Part shown: in pieces, positions 23,487 to 34,542 of the stretch
Numbering within the stretch: the stretch's first letter is position 1
Layout: each line of letters starts with the position of its first letter
Assembly: GCA_964035015.1 (NCBI GenBank)
Contig: OZ036007.1
Coordinates: 685,957 to 749,956, forward strand
DNA: 64,000 nt
Source of the DNA: Corallium rubrum
Taxonomy: Eukaryota; Cnidaria; Anthozoa; Scleralcyonacea; Coralliidae
Direction of reading: 5' to 3'
The notes under the pieces: generated by a model
The model's input: only the letters and a program-made list of their open reading frames with translations
What the model was told of the DNA's origin: nothing
The model's database searches: none
Position numbers and translations under genes: made by a program

Positions 23487-23827
23487 CAGAGCACATGCTG
23501 AGACAAACTTAGGTGGTTGGGTGTGAGTGGTGGATTCCCTTCCTGGGGATTTTTCCTGGGTAAGAACAGCTTGACTAGCAAGACGACGGTTCTTACTCTT
23601 ACTTAAGGTGAGATCGAATTTTTTCACCCCTATAAATTTTTATGTCAGTCGCTTGACCGGTTTGGCTTACGCTAAATCCTCCCCTGGACCTGCTTATTTT
23701 AAAGCTGCGGTTTTTCGGGAATAATTTTTAGACAAAAGCTTGGCGTAATAAATGGGCTCTTGAAGGGGAACAAATCCCACGAGATGTGGCACTCTTCAGA
23801 TAAAACGCCCTAAAACGGCCTAAACGG

Positions 23828-23830
<3 letters not shown>

Positions 23831-23887
<57 letters not shown>
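23831..23887. repeat. (TA)n microsatellite
   Basis: Uninterrupted TA array between blocks X and Y. Confidence 0.9.
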
Positions 23888-23891
<4 letters not shown>

Positions 23892-24694
23892 AAAATTAGG
23901 AGCCAGCCTTCTTCAAATGTTCCAAACCATAAATAGATAAATAGACAGGAGGAACTTTTAAAACTTTATTTTCAACGTTTATAACCTAGTTTAGTATAAA
24001 TTTACAAGTTTATAATGCAAATCCTCGAATTTCATTGGCTATTGCAGGAGTTTATAATTGGTGATATAAACCTCTTGGATAAACCAATGAAAGTCATTCT
24101 TTTCAAAAAATTGACCAATCACAAAATGCGTAGTATAACACGAACAATGATCATTAGAGCCAGCGGTTGTTCTGTTAAGCAACAATAGCGCCGAAATTAT
24201 AACGGAGTATGCAAATGAAAGAAGAAATTGAACGTTTAGGCGAAGCAGTACGTTCTACAGATAACAAAAACGGCTATAAAATGTTTAGAATGGAAATTAT
24301 TAATGGTAAGAGCGTTAAATTGTTTATCTGTGTTCGTTTAAAACGAAATAACTGCAAACAAAACACATTTCAAAATTACGCTTGCTGTTGACAAGATTTC
24401 GTGATGTAAACTATATGCTAAATTGAATGTTGCTTTCAACTATTTGTCCCGGCCCTTTTACAAATCAAATGAGTGGATATATATTGTTTCAATATTGTAC
24501 ATGAAAATTCATGCTAAATTATGCAAGAAAACTTTACTTTTCCATCAGTTACTGTACGGGCAAGGAGATGTCCAAAATGACGGTTGAACGTTTGTTGTTG
24601 GCAGTTAAAAAAATGTATTAAACGAGCCTCAAAGAATATATGTTATGGTCGAGAATTTATTTAACTTTTGCTGGTAAATTTATACTAAAACAAT

Positions 24695-24791
24695 TAGACA
24701 ACGAGCCCGAGTTTTCTATGAGCGATAGTCAACTCGGCTTCGCCTCGTTGACTATTCGCTCATAGAAAACTCGGGCTCGTTGTCTAATTGT
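24695..24791. repeat. Near-perfect foldback hairpin
   Basis: Arms CAATTAGACAACGAGCCCGA... and its inverse, about 42 bp each, around the loop TCGGCTTCGCCTC. Similar GC-rich loops occur in other foldbacks of this window (20.3, 54.8 and 61.0 kb). Confidence 0.8.
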
Positions 24792-24956
24792 TAATTATAA
24801 CGTTTAAACCTAGTTTATAACTGTTATTGTTATACATATTTATTACTTGTAATCTATTTGTTTATACTTATTTTGATGGTCGAGCGTTTGCAGCACGAGC
24901 CTCTGGCTCGGAAGAATGGGCAACTACTGCCCACGTCCATCGACAATAAATAAATA

Positions 24957-25135
24957 TTGTATTGTATTGTATTGTATTGCAATGCATTGCATTGCATTGC
25001 ATTGCATTGAGTTGAATTGCATTGCATTGCATTGCATTGCATTGCAATGCGTTGCGTTGCGTTGCGTTGCGTCGCGTTGCGTTGCGTTGCGTTGCGTTGC
25101 GTTGCGTTGCAATGCATTGCATTGCATTGTATTCG
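24957..25135. repeat. Pentanucleotide satellite (TATTG / CATTG / CGTTG blocks)
   Basis: Runs of five-base units that change in blocks: TATTG, then CATTG, then CGTTG, then CATTG again. The inverse counterpart at 53253-53570 has CAATA, CAACG and CAGCG blocks. It is open in several frames only because of periodicity. Confidence 0.9.
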
Positions 25136-25211
25136 AGGTTCAGCCTCTTCGTCAGATCTGAGACGAGGCTGAGCCTCGAAACGTTGAAAATAAAGTTTTA
25201 AAAGTTCCTCT

Positions 25212-25216
<5 letters not shown>

Positions 25217-25259
<43 letters not shown>
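25217..25259. repeat. (TA)n microsatellite
   Basis: TA array in the 3' part of block Y; the equivalent place in Y' is a GA-rich array. Confidence 0.9.
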
Positions 25260-25260
<1 letters not shown>

Positions 25261-25383
25261 GTGTGATTTTGTCTACGGAGTGTCGGAGAGTGCTCAATAC
25301 CATAAAGCTTACCTCAAAATGTTGAGTGTCGCAACTGTCAGTTTCACGCGGCATAATTTCGATTCCTGGTCCGCTTAAATGGT

Positions 25384-26100
25384 TTAGTCAAGATAGGGCG
25401 TGTGCATGAGCGGAGAAAGTGTGAATGCATCAATAAAATGGTTTTGGCCGAAAGGTGGGCGTGTGGGCGGTGGGTTCCTCAAATTCCTTTCCTTGTTTTG
25501 ATTCTTGTTTAGATTGTTGATGTTAAATTTATTTTTATGCCTGCATGTCGAAATGATTTCTGATCTTTTATTGAGTAAAAAGAGTTTGCCTGCTTTCATG
25601 ATACAAAGTTTCTCTTCCAAACATAAATTGCATTTGCCTGATCCTCCTGAGTATATAGGGAGCCGCGCGTTTTAAAATAGACCAGATTATGTTGAAATTT
25701 TGTTTCTTTTTTTTTAAATCCCAGACGTGTTTCGAAAGTTCGGTTTCGTTTGAATAATTTTGTTTTGGAAAGATTTAGCGTGATTTCTGTATTGCTCTTT
25801 GAAATTGTTCGCTGTCATGCCAATGTAGTGTTTGGTGTTATTTATGTCGCTTGTGGAAACAGTTGCTTTGTATACTATGCTATTTGTCAGGCATGCACTG
25901 TCCATGAAGTGGGCACTTGCTTTTATCCCTGCAGTTGCAACTGGCTGTGTTTTCATTTTGTACCGATTTTTTTAAGTATGTGTGCGTTGTGTTTGATGAT
26001 TGTGGACTTGCATTGTTCATGCAACTATAACTGACTTTCACTGTCTTTCTGTTGAAAATTTTAAAGAGTTTGTTTTCTGGTGGGAAATGTTTATCGATTA
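25384..26100 (-). pseudogene. GIY-YIG endonuclease region of the left RT element
   Basis: Downstream of the RT: a Cys-containing stretch, then TNSIVYKATV...KHYIGMTANNFKEQYRNH, the GIY-YIG-type nuclease core (here KHYIGMT), and after a break EEKLCIMKAGKLFLLNKRSEI and STCRHKNKF. In Penelope-like and related elements this nuclease nicks the target. The reading frame is interrupted around 25.7 kb. Confidence 0.65.
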
Positions 26101-26109
26101 TGTTTGATC

Positions 26110-27003
26110 TTACGTTTTTATTGTATGGTGGACTGAACCAAATGATATAGCGATGTCGGTTTTGCGTGGTTGTTGTGGGTTTTCCTGTGTGTAATTTAAT
26201 TCCTGATTGAAATTACTGTGTCTTAATGCATTTTGGTAAATTGGTGCGGATTCCTTAAGTTCCTTAAATGTTGTGTTGTCCGATGAGAGAAATGAAATGC
26301 GTATGCCGATTGATGTTGGTAGGTGTTTTAAAATGCAAGGTGGGTGGTTTGATTGCTTGTTTACATACAATGGATCGTCATTGGGCTTTCTATAAGGCTT
26401 GTATTTTCCGTTTTGAAGGTTGAAAGTAACATCTAAAAAGTTTACCACATGTAAATTTGTCTGGGCTGTATTTTGAGGCCGAGCTGTTCGAAAATTTTGT
26501 GTGTATCTTGTCTTGTTTTGTCAGCCAATCTCGCGGATTTGTTCTTTAAAATCGCCAATCCGTCATCCCTGTATAGGTCGACATTTTCTTGGCCAAACTT
26601 TATCCCTAGACTATTTAAAATAAAAAGGCCAACCATACGGTTCGCGAATTTCGGCGCCGTCATAGCTACCCATGGTGACGTCAAATAAATCTTGGCTGTC
26701 TTTTTTAATCCATGGTTTTTCTTTGCTGAAAAGTAGTGATTTTCTCGCATGTTTAATAACTGTAATTTCATCGCTGTCTAAATTTGTCAAATTTCTGGCC
26801 CAAGACAATGCTTGGTCCAGTAGGTTTTCAGATATTGATAGATAGAAATCGACAATGTCAAATGAAATAAAAGTGCGTCTATTTTTTTCGTTGATATTTT
26901 TAAACCATTCGATTACATTTTGTGTGCTTCTCCATTGATTTGCTTTCGAAATTCTTCTCAATTCGGGGTTTATTCTGTCAAGAATTACTTTGCTGTTATT
27001 CAA
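26110..27003 (-). pseudogene. Second RT segment of the left RT element (YRDD type)
   Basis: RRTFISFDIVDFYLSIS (A box), DLFDVTMGSYDGAEI (B box), VDLYRDDGLAIL (catalytic C box) and FLDVTFNLQNGKYKPYRKPND, in that order, split by frameshifts at about 26.65 and 26.45 kb. It carries its own A, B and C boxes although an incomplete RT precedes it. Confidence 0.7.
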
Positions 27004-27039
27004 AATAATGTTGCCAAAGCCTTCGTTTCTATAGACTGC

Positions 27040-27636
27040 ATGACGAGCTCAGCAATGAGGCGCTGCCTGGTGAACCCATAGCGCCTCCAAGAATCTGGTG
27101 GTAAAAACTGTTTTCGAGTACAAGTCTTAACTCATTCCTGTCCGGGGGCTTCCCCAGAGGTGAATAAAATCGTCTGGCGTTAGCCAGAATAAAATACTAA
27201 GGACCAATTCGGACAAGAAAGAGTTAAAGAGATAGTCTATAACTCATTCCTGTCCGGGGGCTTCCCCAGAGGTGAATAAAATCGTCTGGCGTTCGCCAGA
27301 ATAAAATACTAAAGACCAATTCGGAAAAGAAAGAGTTAAGAGATCAATGATATGATGTTTTCAAGATCAGTAAGTTGTTTCCAAACGTCTTCATTTGGCT
27401 TGGTTTCCACTATCTGTATAGCCAAGGGAATTGGTATAGATGTAAACAACGAAACGACATCGAAGAATACGATGATTTCGTCTTCTTCAATTACTTGAGT
27501 TGAGACAAAATTGGCAAAATCTTTAGAGTTCTTTATCGTGCTTCCACTTTGGTATTTGAGAAGATTTAAAAGTTTAGCTGGGTATTCCGACACCGAATAG
27601 GTGGGAGAACCAACGCAGGAATTAATTGGCGCCATT
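27040..27636 (-). pseudogene. First RT segment of the left RT element (Penelope type)
   Basis: INSCVGSPTYSVSEYPAKLL and IVFFDVVSLFTSIPIPLA (A box), then LVLENSFYHQI and GGAMGSP (B-like box), as in Penelope-type RTs. It stops before a C box. Inside, a tandem pair of about 125 bp around 27120-27340 (AACTCATTCCTGTCCGGGGG...) is an insertion relative to Y'. The 5' half of the frame is cut by the virus-like element that starts at 27643. Confidence 0.7.
27120..27345. repeat. Tandem pair of about 115 bp
   Basis: Two near-identical copies starting TAACTCATTCCTGTCCGGGG and ending ATTCGGA.AAGAAAGAGTTAA. They interrupt the RT reading frame and are absent at the equivalent place in Y' (about 48600). Confidence 0.8.
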
Positions 27637-27714
27637 AGGATGAGTAGTGATAGACCCCCTTATGGAGACCAAAGGGATGCCGCCTCATTAAATATTCAAC
27701 TTATTATTTATTCA

Positions 27715-28010
27715 TTCTCCTTTGTGACGTTCTAACCCTAACTTTCCCCCTTACCCTGGCTGGTTGCTGAACCCCCGGTATTTACTACGTCATACTGATG
27801 TATTATTTATTCGTTCTCAGGCTCCTTTGGGACCCTAACTTCCCCCCAAACCTAGATGTCACTCAACCCTCCCGGTTTTTATTACGTCACACTTATTATT
27901 TGTGCTTACGTAATCATTTCTCAGGCTTCTACCCTAACTTTCCCCCTAAACCCTAGCTGTTACTCAACTCCCCCGGTGTTCACTACGTCACAACCGATAA
28001 CTCTCCGAGT
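27715..28010. repeat. Degenerate tandem repeat with ACCCTAACTT..CCCC and TACGTCA
   Basis: Three imperfect units, each with TTCTCAGGCT-like, ACCCTAACTTTCCCCC, a CTGTTACTCAAC-like piece, CCCCGGT and TACTACGTCA. It lies near the terminus of element 1. Confidence 0.7.
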
Positions 28011-28539
28011 GGCTGCCGAAGTTACGTCATCAAAAGACGTTAGACTTATATCCTTATAAGTAATAGTATTGAACTTTCATTTATACACTTTACCCTACTG
28101 TCAGTCAATACTTGTGGAACATGTAGACGTACAGACCATGCGTACACTAAACTTTAACAAAATAGACGTTCTTTACAAGGAACTAAAAAGAAATTGATAG
28201 AGGCACTTTATATTTTTTATCTGGAACCGTGTCTCGATGAGTATAGAGAGTTTTGAGCAGCCTAAGTGTCTGAATTGGCAGAGCTCGTACAGACTCAGAT
28301 TAATAGCATACATGAATATTATATCAGTTTAGAACTTAATCGGCCAAACAGTTCCTTACCCATTTACTTGGACATTTGTGCCGAATTGTCGCTTATTTGG
28401 TTTTAGTTTATAAAGTAAACGATGCCTTGAATAAAGAAACAGTTCGGCAGGCTGTTGAAAAAACATTGAAACACTTTCTTCAGATAAACGGCTGACTCGG
28501 CTATTTTATTAACGTCGTCAAACATCTTGTTAATGTTGC

Positions 28540-28625
28540 TACGGCAGATATTTGCGTATTTATCCCGAGTGCACGTGCAAGAGACAAAAGAAAAGCTCAT
28601 TAGGGGCAATTAAGAGGATTAAGCG
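28540..28625 (-). promoter_or_regulatory. Conserved non-coding block shared by both virus-like elements
   Basis: TTGCCCCTAATGAG...TTTTGTCTC..GCACGTGCA...GGGATAAATA.GCAAATA also occurs at about 44020-44095 (same strand) and 47078-47145 (inverse). It has an E-box-like CACGTG and an AT-rich segment, and lies just beyond a polyadenylation signal in both elements. Possible promoter or terminator-linked control region. Confidence 0.5.
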
Positions 28626-28707
28626 CTTAGGCAAGTTTGGACGACAAGAATAACAGGAGGCACTGCGTTTAAAAATATTTATTTCACTTTACAAATATGT
28701 CATTTAT

Positions 28708-29580
28708 TTAAAACATTTTTCTAGGACTGGGATGCCGACTCCTTGTTATAGGATAAGGTCTGCTCCTGAAATCATATCTAGGTACTCTCACTTTATAAGC
28801 AACATGAGGTTCATTCCTGGGAACCATTGAGATGCGAGGGTCTTCGTCTTGACTATTATTGACTGTTGTTTCATGTGAATCTTCATCAGAAGAATTTTGA
28901 TATTTATCATTTGCTTGATGACCATACTCGTCTGAGTCGGCTACCGAAACTTCTTCGTCCGAGTCGTTTTCTGCTGAGTCACTTTCATCTCCAGTTATCC
29001 ATTTTTGCAAAGGTTTCGGCTTTAGGTATTTAACAGTCGGAGGAGGATATAGAAAATATGGTTTAGGTACGCTAAGTCCAGACGGAGGATTTAACAGGCT
29101 ATGTTCAGGTTGTTCAGGTTTTTTCGGGGTCTCTGTCAAATTTTTTATAACTTTTAGTAGCTGTGTTTGAAGATTAGTTTGAACTTGATTCTGCTGGTTC
29201 TGCAGCTGTTGTTGGAATGTCAGAAAACGCTCGAGTTGATTAGAGTATAGGATGTTCTTTTCATCGGGTGTTAATTGTGGTGTTTGTACAATATCTTGCA
29301 TTAACTGTTCTGTATTGTACATAGCGTTGACGATTGGAGATTGCTGATACGATTTCTTTTGATTATATCTGTTTATGTTCTGCTGCAGAACGGAGCTATT
29401 TTCTTCAGGTAAAACATTGGTCTGGAGGCGATGATCGTCATCGGTAGTCGGTTTCAGATCAAGCATTAAATAACCATGAGGGCGACTTGTGGCTTCCTCG
29501 TAGCTCTTCATAAACTCTTGAACATGTCTAGGATTCACTTGTCGTGCCTTCCGAGTCGATGTTCGTAGGTATTCCTTCAT
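28708..29580 (-). pseudogene. ATPase C-terminus joined to a basic-tailed virion-protein-like ORF
   Basis: Open for 290 codons. Residues about 13-50 (VNPRHVQEFMKSYEEA, HGYLMLDLKP) look like the end of a viral packaging ATPase. The rest is low-complexity: Gln-rich helix (about 95-145), DEEVSVADSDEYG acidic patch, and a basic C-terminus (RSRPYPITRSRHPSPRKMF). The first codons belong to another frame of the ATPase, so the apparent Met start is probably not genuine. AATAAA follows near 28685. The central ATPase part is missing. Function of the tail region unknown. Confidence 0.5.
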
Positions 29581-29902
29581 TCAGTTCAATGCCCGGTATA
29601 GTTTTGATCATCTCAAGATACATAGGTTGCCACTGGCCATAACACCAAATGATGCGTTCAGGAGGGGAGTTGATAGTTGTTCTTGCGTTCTCCAGAAGAG
29701 TTTTTACCCATACGGTTTTACCACTCTGAGTACACCCTGCAACAATGCACGTAAATGGATGCTGCAGGACTGCGGATCCATTGACGAGAGCAACTGCCTA
29801 TCGTATCTGTTTTGTCGATGATCTATGAACCATCTTCATGTGACGGAGGAGATTACTTGAATTAGCGAAAGATTTTCCACAAACTTCACAAACGTAGGAC
29901 AT
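29581..29902 (-). pseudogene. C2H2 zinc finger fused to packaging-ATPase N-terminus
   Basis: Starts MSYVCEVCGKSFANSSNLLRH (Cys2His2 finger), has one in-frame TAG, then HPFTCIVAGCTQSGKTVWVK with a Walker A motif (GCTQSGKT) and RIIWCYGQWQP. This resembles A32/FtsK-like packaging ATPases carried by Polinton-like elements. Walker B and the rest are deleted; the sequence runs into the C-terminal remnant in another frame. The same finger-plus-Walker A start lies at the centre of element 2. Confidence 0.6.
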
Positions 29903-29984
29903 GTTTCAGGTATGACGGTCAGATAAGAAATGAATAATTTTCTATTAGCCAACCTTGTTTATAGTGATTCAACACAATAGTCCT

Positions 29985-30190
29985 AAGACTATAGTCCTAA
30001 GTCCTAAAATAAGACTACAGTCCTAAATCTATAGTCCTAAGTCCCAAGACTATAGTCCTAAGTCCTAAGACTATAGGCCTAAGTCCAAAGCCTATAGTCC
30101 TAAGTCCTAAGCCTATAGTCCTAAGTCCTAAGACTATAGTCCTAAGTCCTAAGACTATAGTCCTAAGTCCTAAGACTATAGTCCTAAGTG
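29985..30190. repeat. Minisatellite of TAGTCCTAAGTCCTAAGACTA units
   Basis: About ten imperfect copies of a 21-22-bp unit, each rich in internal inverted symmetry (TAGTCCTAA / CTTAGGACTA). It may mark the broken end of element 1. Confidence 0.85.
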
Positions 30191-31500
30191 CGATGACAAA
30201 GTTTACTGAAAAGTTTCATGTTTGTACATTCTCATAAATTTGGGTCATTTGTGTCGCCGCTCTGCTCTCGGTGGCCTAATAATATAATTATGTATTGTAA
30301 TGTGTTTGATTCTATTCTAGTGTATTCTCATTATTCAGGTCGTTGAGTTCTTTAGAATTTGCCTAATCATCGCGAGCTGCGCACTTCGCATCGCCCGTAA
30401 CGTTGTTGGTCAATTTGGCCAATTTATAGCACCTGTTTACAAAGATTACTATGGCTAACACTACGAATAGTGGCGCTTTTAGTGCAAAATAAGACGAACT
30501 AGGGAAGTACTTTGTCGTTGAGGGAAGCCAATTATTTTTTTAGTTATAACTGTTGCTTAGTCGGTGCTGAAGTCAGATGGAGCTGCACAAAGAAGAAATA
30601 TATCACCGTTTAAGCAAAATTTGAATTATTGTGTGCTGTCCTTATTACTTACTGTTGAGAATCTCCATTATATATTATGGTCGTTAATGCGCACGCGCGA
30701 CGCCATCTGGTCCCAAATTTCTGGCAATGTAGTAACATCTATATACTCTTTCCGTAAGAGTTTCAACAATCATAAGAGTTTCTTGAATCCTTACAAAAAG
30801 CATCTATATACGCATGTTTTTTTGAACAAGGCCACAAAGGTGTAAGACAGATAATCATAATGCTGCTGATAGAGAGATTAGTTTCGACATACCACAGTTG
30901 GACACACAAACTTAATAGTTTTATTCCTAAAATTTAAAAACAGCGGCTTTTCACTTTTGTAGTAAAACATGAACATCTATCAAGAATGTGTATTGCCAAG
31001 CTGTTTACTATAAGTGCATTTAGTGAGGAATGACGCAAAGACGTACGGCGCGCAAAAATTACTTGTTATTTTACATTTGTTTTCTATATACGTTACCTAA
31101 TAAATGGTATGTGAATGCTGTATTGTCAATTTGATGCTATATAGCGCGAAAATTAGCATAAATATAACTAGTATCTAAAGTATGAGCTTTGGTAGGGTCT
31201 GGCCTTTTTGTGCCTAGCTGGAGGTGGCGGTAATATCTTTTCCGTTGGAAAATATGGTAGTGATGACATACATTGACAGCAAGCTAAGATATTTATCAAA
31301 TATGGACTAATATTCGGCCACAATAATTGTCGACATGAAAATCGACAAAAGTCGGCTAAGTAGTATTGGTACGTTGGATGGAGCGCGAGATAAAGAAACG
31401 ACAGACGATTACAGCGTTTAGAAGATACATCATGATCGCTGTCCATTCGTTGTGCGTAAACAACTGAACACACGCTGAGGAAATTTGAGTTAATCTATAA
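30191..31500. other. No recognisable gene
   Basis: AT-rich, only short chance frames. I see no RNA gene or repeat worth naming. Confidence 0.5.
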
Positions 31501-31639
31501 TTGCATCTATATTTTTAGGCTTTGTCCCCCGGTAGCAAAACCGGAGAAAAAGACTCAGGCAAAATTAAAGCCGGAACAAAAGCTCGTGACAAAAGTTTAC
31601 TCGCGCCATTTACTCGCGACTCGCGAGGCGCGCCAATTA

Positions 31640-31740
31640 GATTATTTCTTCCCATACCGTACACCAACATGGCCGCCATTTCATTGTTTTGGTACATCAA
31701 TATGGCCGCCGTGACGTAAGATGAAAACGCTCTATAGAGC
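31640..31740. repeat. Copies of the TGGTACACCAATATGGCCGCC motif
   Basis: Two copies of the unit that forms the minisatellite at 57515-58010; a third single copy is at about 39443-39480, where GCCGCCGTGACGT also follows. Confidence 0.6.
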
Positions 31741-32559
31741 AGTGCTCTTTCTTCATTCAACACCAACCGAAAGACCCATTGAGGATTGTTGCTACTTTGA
31801 CTCCAATACAATAGTTTTAGCAGTACTAGGGCACTGCTGGGGTGTTAAATTGAAAATGTTTCATTACTTTTAACTGTTTAACTGTTTATATTGTTTACGA
31901 GTATCGCGGTTGGTTTTGTCAAACAATACCACAGTGATCAAATGTTATCGCGCCATCAATCGAGCTCAAAACTTAGTATTGCATTATAAATAAACATATT
32001 TCCACACAGTTTACATGTATGTGTAAAGGTACAATGACAGCGTTGTTGCAAAGAGTATTACGGGTTATTTCTGAACAAACTAGCGATTTGCGTGGCGTTA
32101 AATACTTCAATTGCGACTGTGGAGACGTTCCATGACCATGCAGGCAGTCAGTCATCGTATACAAACCCGATTACCTATTGGTTGGAACGACAAGTTATTA
32201 TCACCCGCCTCAGTACTGACCAATATCATAACAATTTGTCGTCTCAACCAGTAGGAAAGCGAGTCCGTACGAGTCTGTAAACTGAGTCGTTCAGTTAATA
32301 AGGTTATTCGTTCGTTCTCGTTGGATTGTGCAGGTTCACTAATACGACAATACCTTCGCTTAATATTTGTCCGCTCGTGTCTGTAATATGATAACTCCTG
32401 AAATCGAAAATCAACATTCTGACCAATCAGAATGCTCCGTCACACAGCGGATGGAGACCACTCAAAAACACAGTAAAAGTTCTCAATAAAAATTGTGAAA
32501 CAATGGTTGCATTTTGTATCTTACTCTTGGGAGTGTTCGCTGATCAAAAAGTTCTGAAT

Positions 32560-32707
32560 CCTGTGTTGGAAAACGATTAACGATTTTAAAATAATCCCCG
32601 AGCCCGGGCGTAGGGCCGAAGGCCCGGAGCCCGGTGAGGGTGCTAATCTCGACACGCGTGGAGTACACGCGAAATTACACGAAAGTGGGAAAGAAATTCT
32701 GCGAGAT

Positions 32708-32743
<36 letters not shown>

Positions 32744-32745
32744 AA
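32560..32745 (-). repeat. Dispersed repeat G, copy 1, with (TA)n
   Basis: CCCGAGCCCGGGCGTAG...GCCCGGTGAGGGTGCTAATCTCGACACGCG matches 61397-61450. A TA array (32707-32740) lies at its end, as at 61505. Confidence 0.65.
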
Positions 32746-33546
32746 ATCCGCAACTTTCGCAGTTCGGCTAGCAGGGTACTGGTAACTATTACGACGAAGA
32801 CCGAAAATTAAACGACACTGTGTCCTGAAACTGGCCAAAGCCTGTAAAGAATTCTGCACCAGAGTGTATTCTACTTAACTACAGAGTGTATTCTACTTAA
32901 TACACCAGAGTGTATTCTACTTAACTCGAGGGAGAACGATGAAGAAATCAGTTTGAAACAAACGGCTTTTTAGATCTTGAAGAGAACTGAATGATGCCTG
33001 GTCACGGAAAAAGTAAGAAACCGAACGAGAAAAACAAACAGAATTCTGAAAAGAGTATAGTGGCTGAATTGGAGGTGTTTGTGATGACAAAAGCAGAAGA
33101 AAGTTTAACGGTAGGAGATTCATATTTACCAGTCGGCGAGCAGCTCACTAATCTTGACGAGGTCTGGGCCGAGTTTATGTGCGTTCACAAACTCGATTCT
33201 TAGGATTTCGTGGGCGATGATCTTCAGTATACGCAATGTCTACCGATCAGCGGCAGGCATTATTAAATTGTGCGCTACGCTACACCACCTTGCCTTTCTT
33301 CCGAGGACGTTTCTTGGCAAGTTGGCATTGTTTGGCCCTGGAATGTATTGATTTATTAAAGAGAAGTGTATTTTTCTACTACACTATTATATCAAACACA
33401 ACTCTATTTGTTGCTGGAAGTATATATCAAGGCCACAAAAGGCTTAGCGACATTTCGACGGGCAGACAGTGTATTTATACGAGTCTTTGTTCATTAATTT
33501 TTATATGACATTCCACACCATTGTGCCAATGTTATTGTCAACACTC
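32746..33546. other. No assignable gene; short open frames only
   Basis: An open stretch at 32991-33203 begins MMPGHGKSKKPNEKNKQ and has no match I recognise. Three copies of CAGAGTGTATTCTACTTAA (32860-32925) form a short tandem repeat just before it. Confidence 0.4.
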
Positions 33547-33699
33547 ACGTCACGTGTACAAAATTGAGCCATTAAAGATGGCAACAGCCGTTATTGCTGC
33601 AAATCAACAACCTAAAACTGCATAGATTGCCGTTCTTCACTTCAAGCAAGAGTGCTGACGCGATCACTCTTTAATGGCTCGATATTATACGCGTGACGT
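33547..33699. mobile_element. 153-bp MITE
   Basis: Ends ACGTCACG.GTA.AA.AT..GAGCCATTAAAGA in inverse orientation (left 33547-33581, right 33665-33699). No gene. Confidence 0.55.
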
Positions 33700-33824
33700 C
33701 CATGTTGAGGAAAACGTCGCATGCTTAAGCTCTTTAATTGAAAATGCTTCGGACGATAACAAGTATTTTACTACTAAATAGTAAATGGTAGCAACTCACA
33801 GCACTTCACTTTTGATAAAAACTT

Positions 33825-34117
33825 CTAGTAATATATACTTTTTTGTAAACCAAGTGGTAAATTATTCCAAAGTTGAACAATACGATCTCTGAACAGTGAT
33901 GTACGAAGACGGTGAACTGGACGAAGATTTAAATTACAAGCAGAGCTTCTAGTACGGCCACTAGAGATACAAAAATGTTGGCTAAGCTGTATATTGTATG
34001 AACCGTTTATATAATTATAAGCAAAACATAGGTCACGGCATTCTAGCCAGTAAGAAATAGGGAGTAGACTCAAGAAATTAAGCGCGACTTATAGTTGGGT
34101 CGGACGTTAGGATCGCT
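33825..34117 (-). pseudogene. LINE-C C-terminal region, downstream part
   Basis: NYKSRLIS then SLLPISYWLECRDLCFAY...LRTSLFRDRIVQLWNNLP, the tail typical of CR1/RTE-like ORFs. It is continuous in frame with 38845-38985 if the Harbinger element and one duplication are ignored. Confidence 0.75.
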
Positions 34118-34542
34118 ATTAGGGACCTTAAGATTTGGCGACGCGCTCGTCTGGGACGCGGCCGGAAGTGATCTTAGAGGAAATACGCATGCGCGCGCGT
34201 CCTTGAATCTCGTCGTCAATCTGCGACGCTGCGTTTTCGGTTCTTTTGGCGTCGTCGTAGATCACTGTGAAGTTGTCCACATCTCTCGCTTCGAAAGGTG
34301 AGTTTTATTACGCTTTTTTAAACTTATATGTTCTGAATTTGGTGAACTCTTGTTGTCGACTTATTTCTTCGATTGAATGTCCTTAAAACCGTTCAATTTT
34401 ACTGTTTTTATTAGTTTACTCAACAAGACCAACAAAGATATCTGCCAAGCAATCGCCTTCGTCTTTGAATGCCTGAAGTAAATCACCGTAAGTTGCGTTT
34501 ATCTCAATTAATTGTTGTGAAATTTAACAACCTATTACGGCT

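Larger units (their letters stand above)
19810..23735 (+). repeat. Block X, left copy (interrupted)
   Basis: Three stretches, about 19810-19867, 20431-20968 and 23510-23735, match 62500-63275 in inverse order and orientation at roughly 95% identity where I compared them. Two gaps in the match correspond to insertions here: a foldback (19868-20430) and a segment with a tRNA-like SINE start and a Gypsy relic (20969-23509). Confidence 0.7.
23890..27636 (-). repeat. Block Y, left copy: RT/GIY-YIG retroelement with 3' flank
   Basis: Inverse of 48289-53740. It includes, on the minus strand, two RT segments, a GIY-YIG region, a 3' UTR, pentanucleotide satellites and a terminal piece (23895-23990) that matches 53640-53735. 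An insertion of about 0.8 kb (about 23990-24795, with a perfect hairpin) is absent from Y'. Confidence 0.7.
27643..29940 (-). mobile_element. Polinton/adintovirus-like element 1 (one end only)
   Basis: Its outer end reads AGTAGTGATAGACCCCC, resembling the AGTAGATAACCCCCC end of element 2. Both continue into GGGATGCCGCCTCATTA. AGGATG (27637-27642) would be the 6-bp target duplication. Minus-strand content: zinc-finger/ATPase N-terminus, ATPase C-terminus fused to a basic-tailed ORF, a conserved non-coding block, and degenerate tandem repeats. I found no matching second terminus or second AGGATG copy, so the element is truncated; the right limit is approximate. This is a virus-related relic with no intact replication genes. 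Confidence 0.65.

Noticed and set aside
24854..25161. Long Cys/Asn/Ala-rich open frames on both strands
   Set aside because: Five-base repeat units give open frames in every phase.
29985..30190. CRISPR-like array
   Set aside because: Eukaryotic context, no unique spacers between units; it is a simple minisatellite.
32991..33203. Possible small gene MMPGHGKSKKPNEK...
   Set aside because: No recognisable domain, no promoter or polyadenylation context, and overlapping frames of equal quality.
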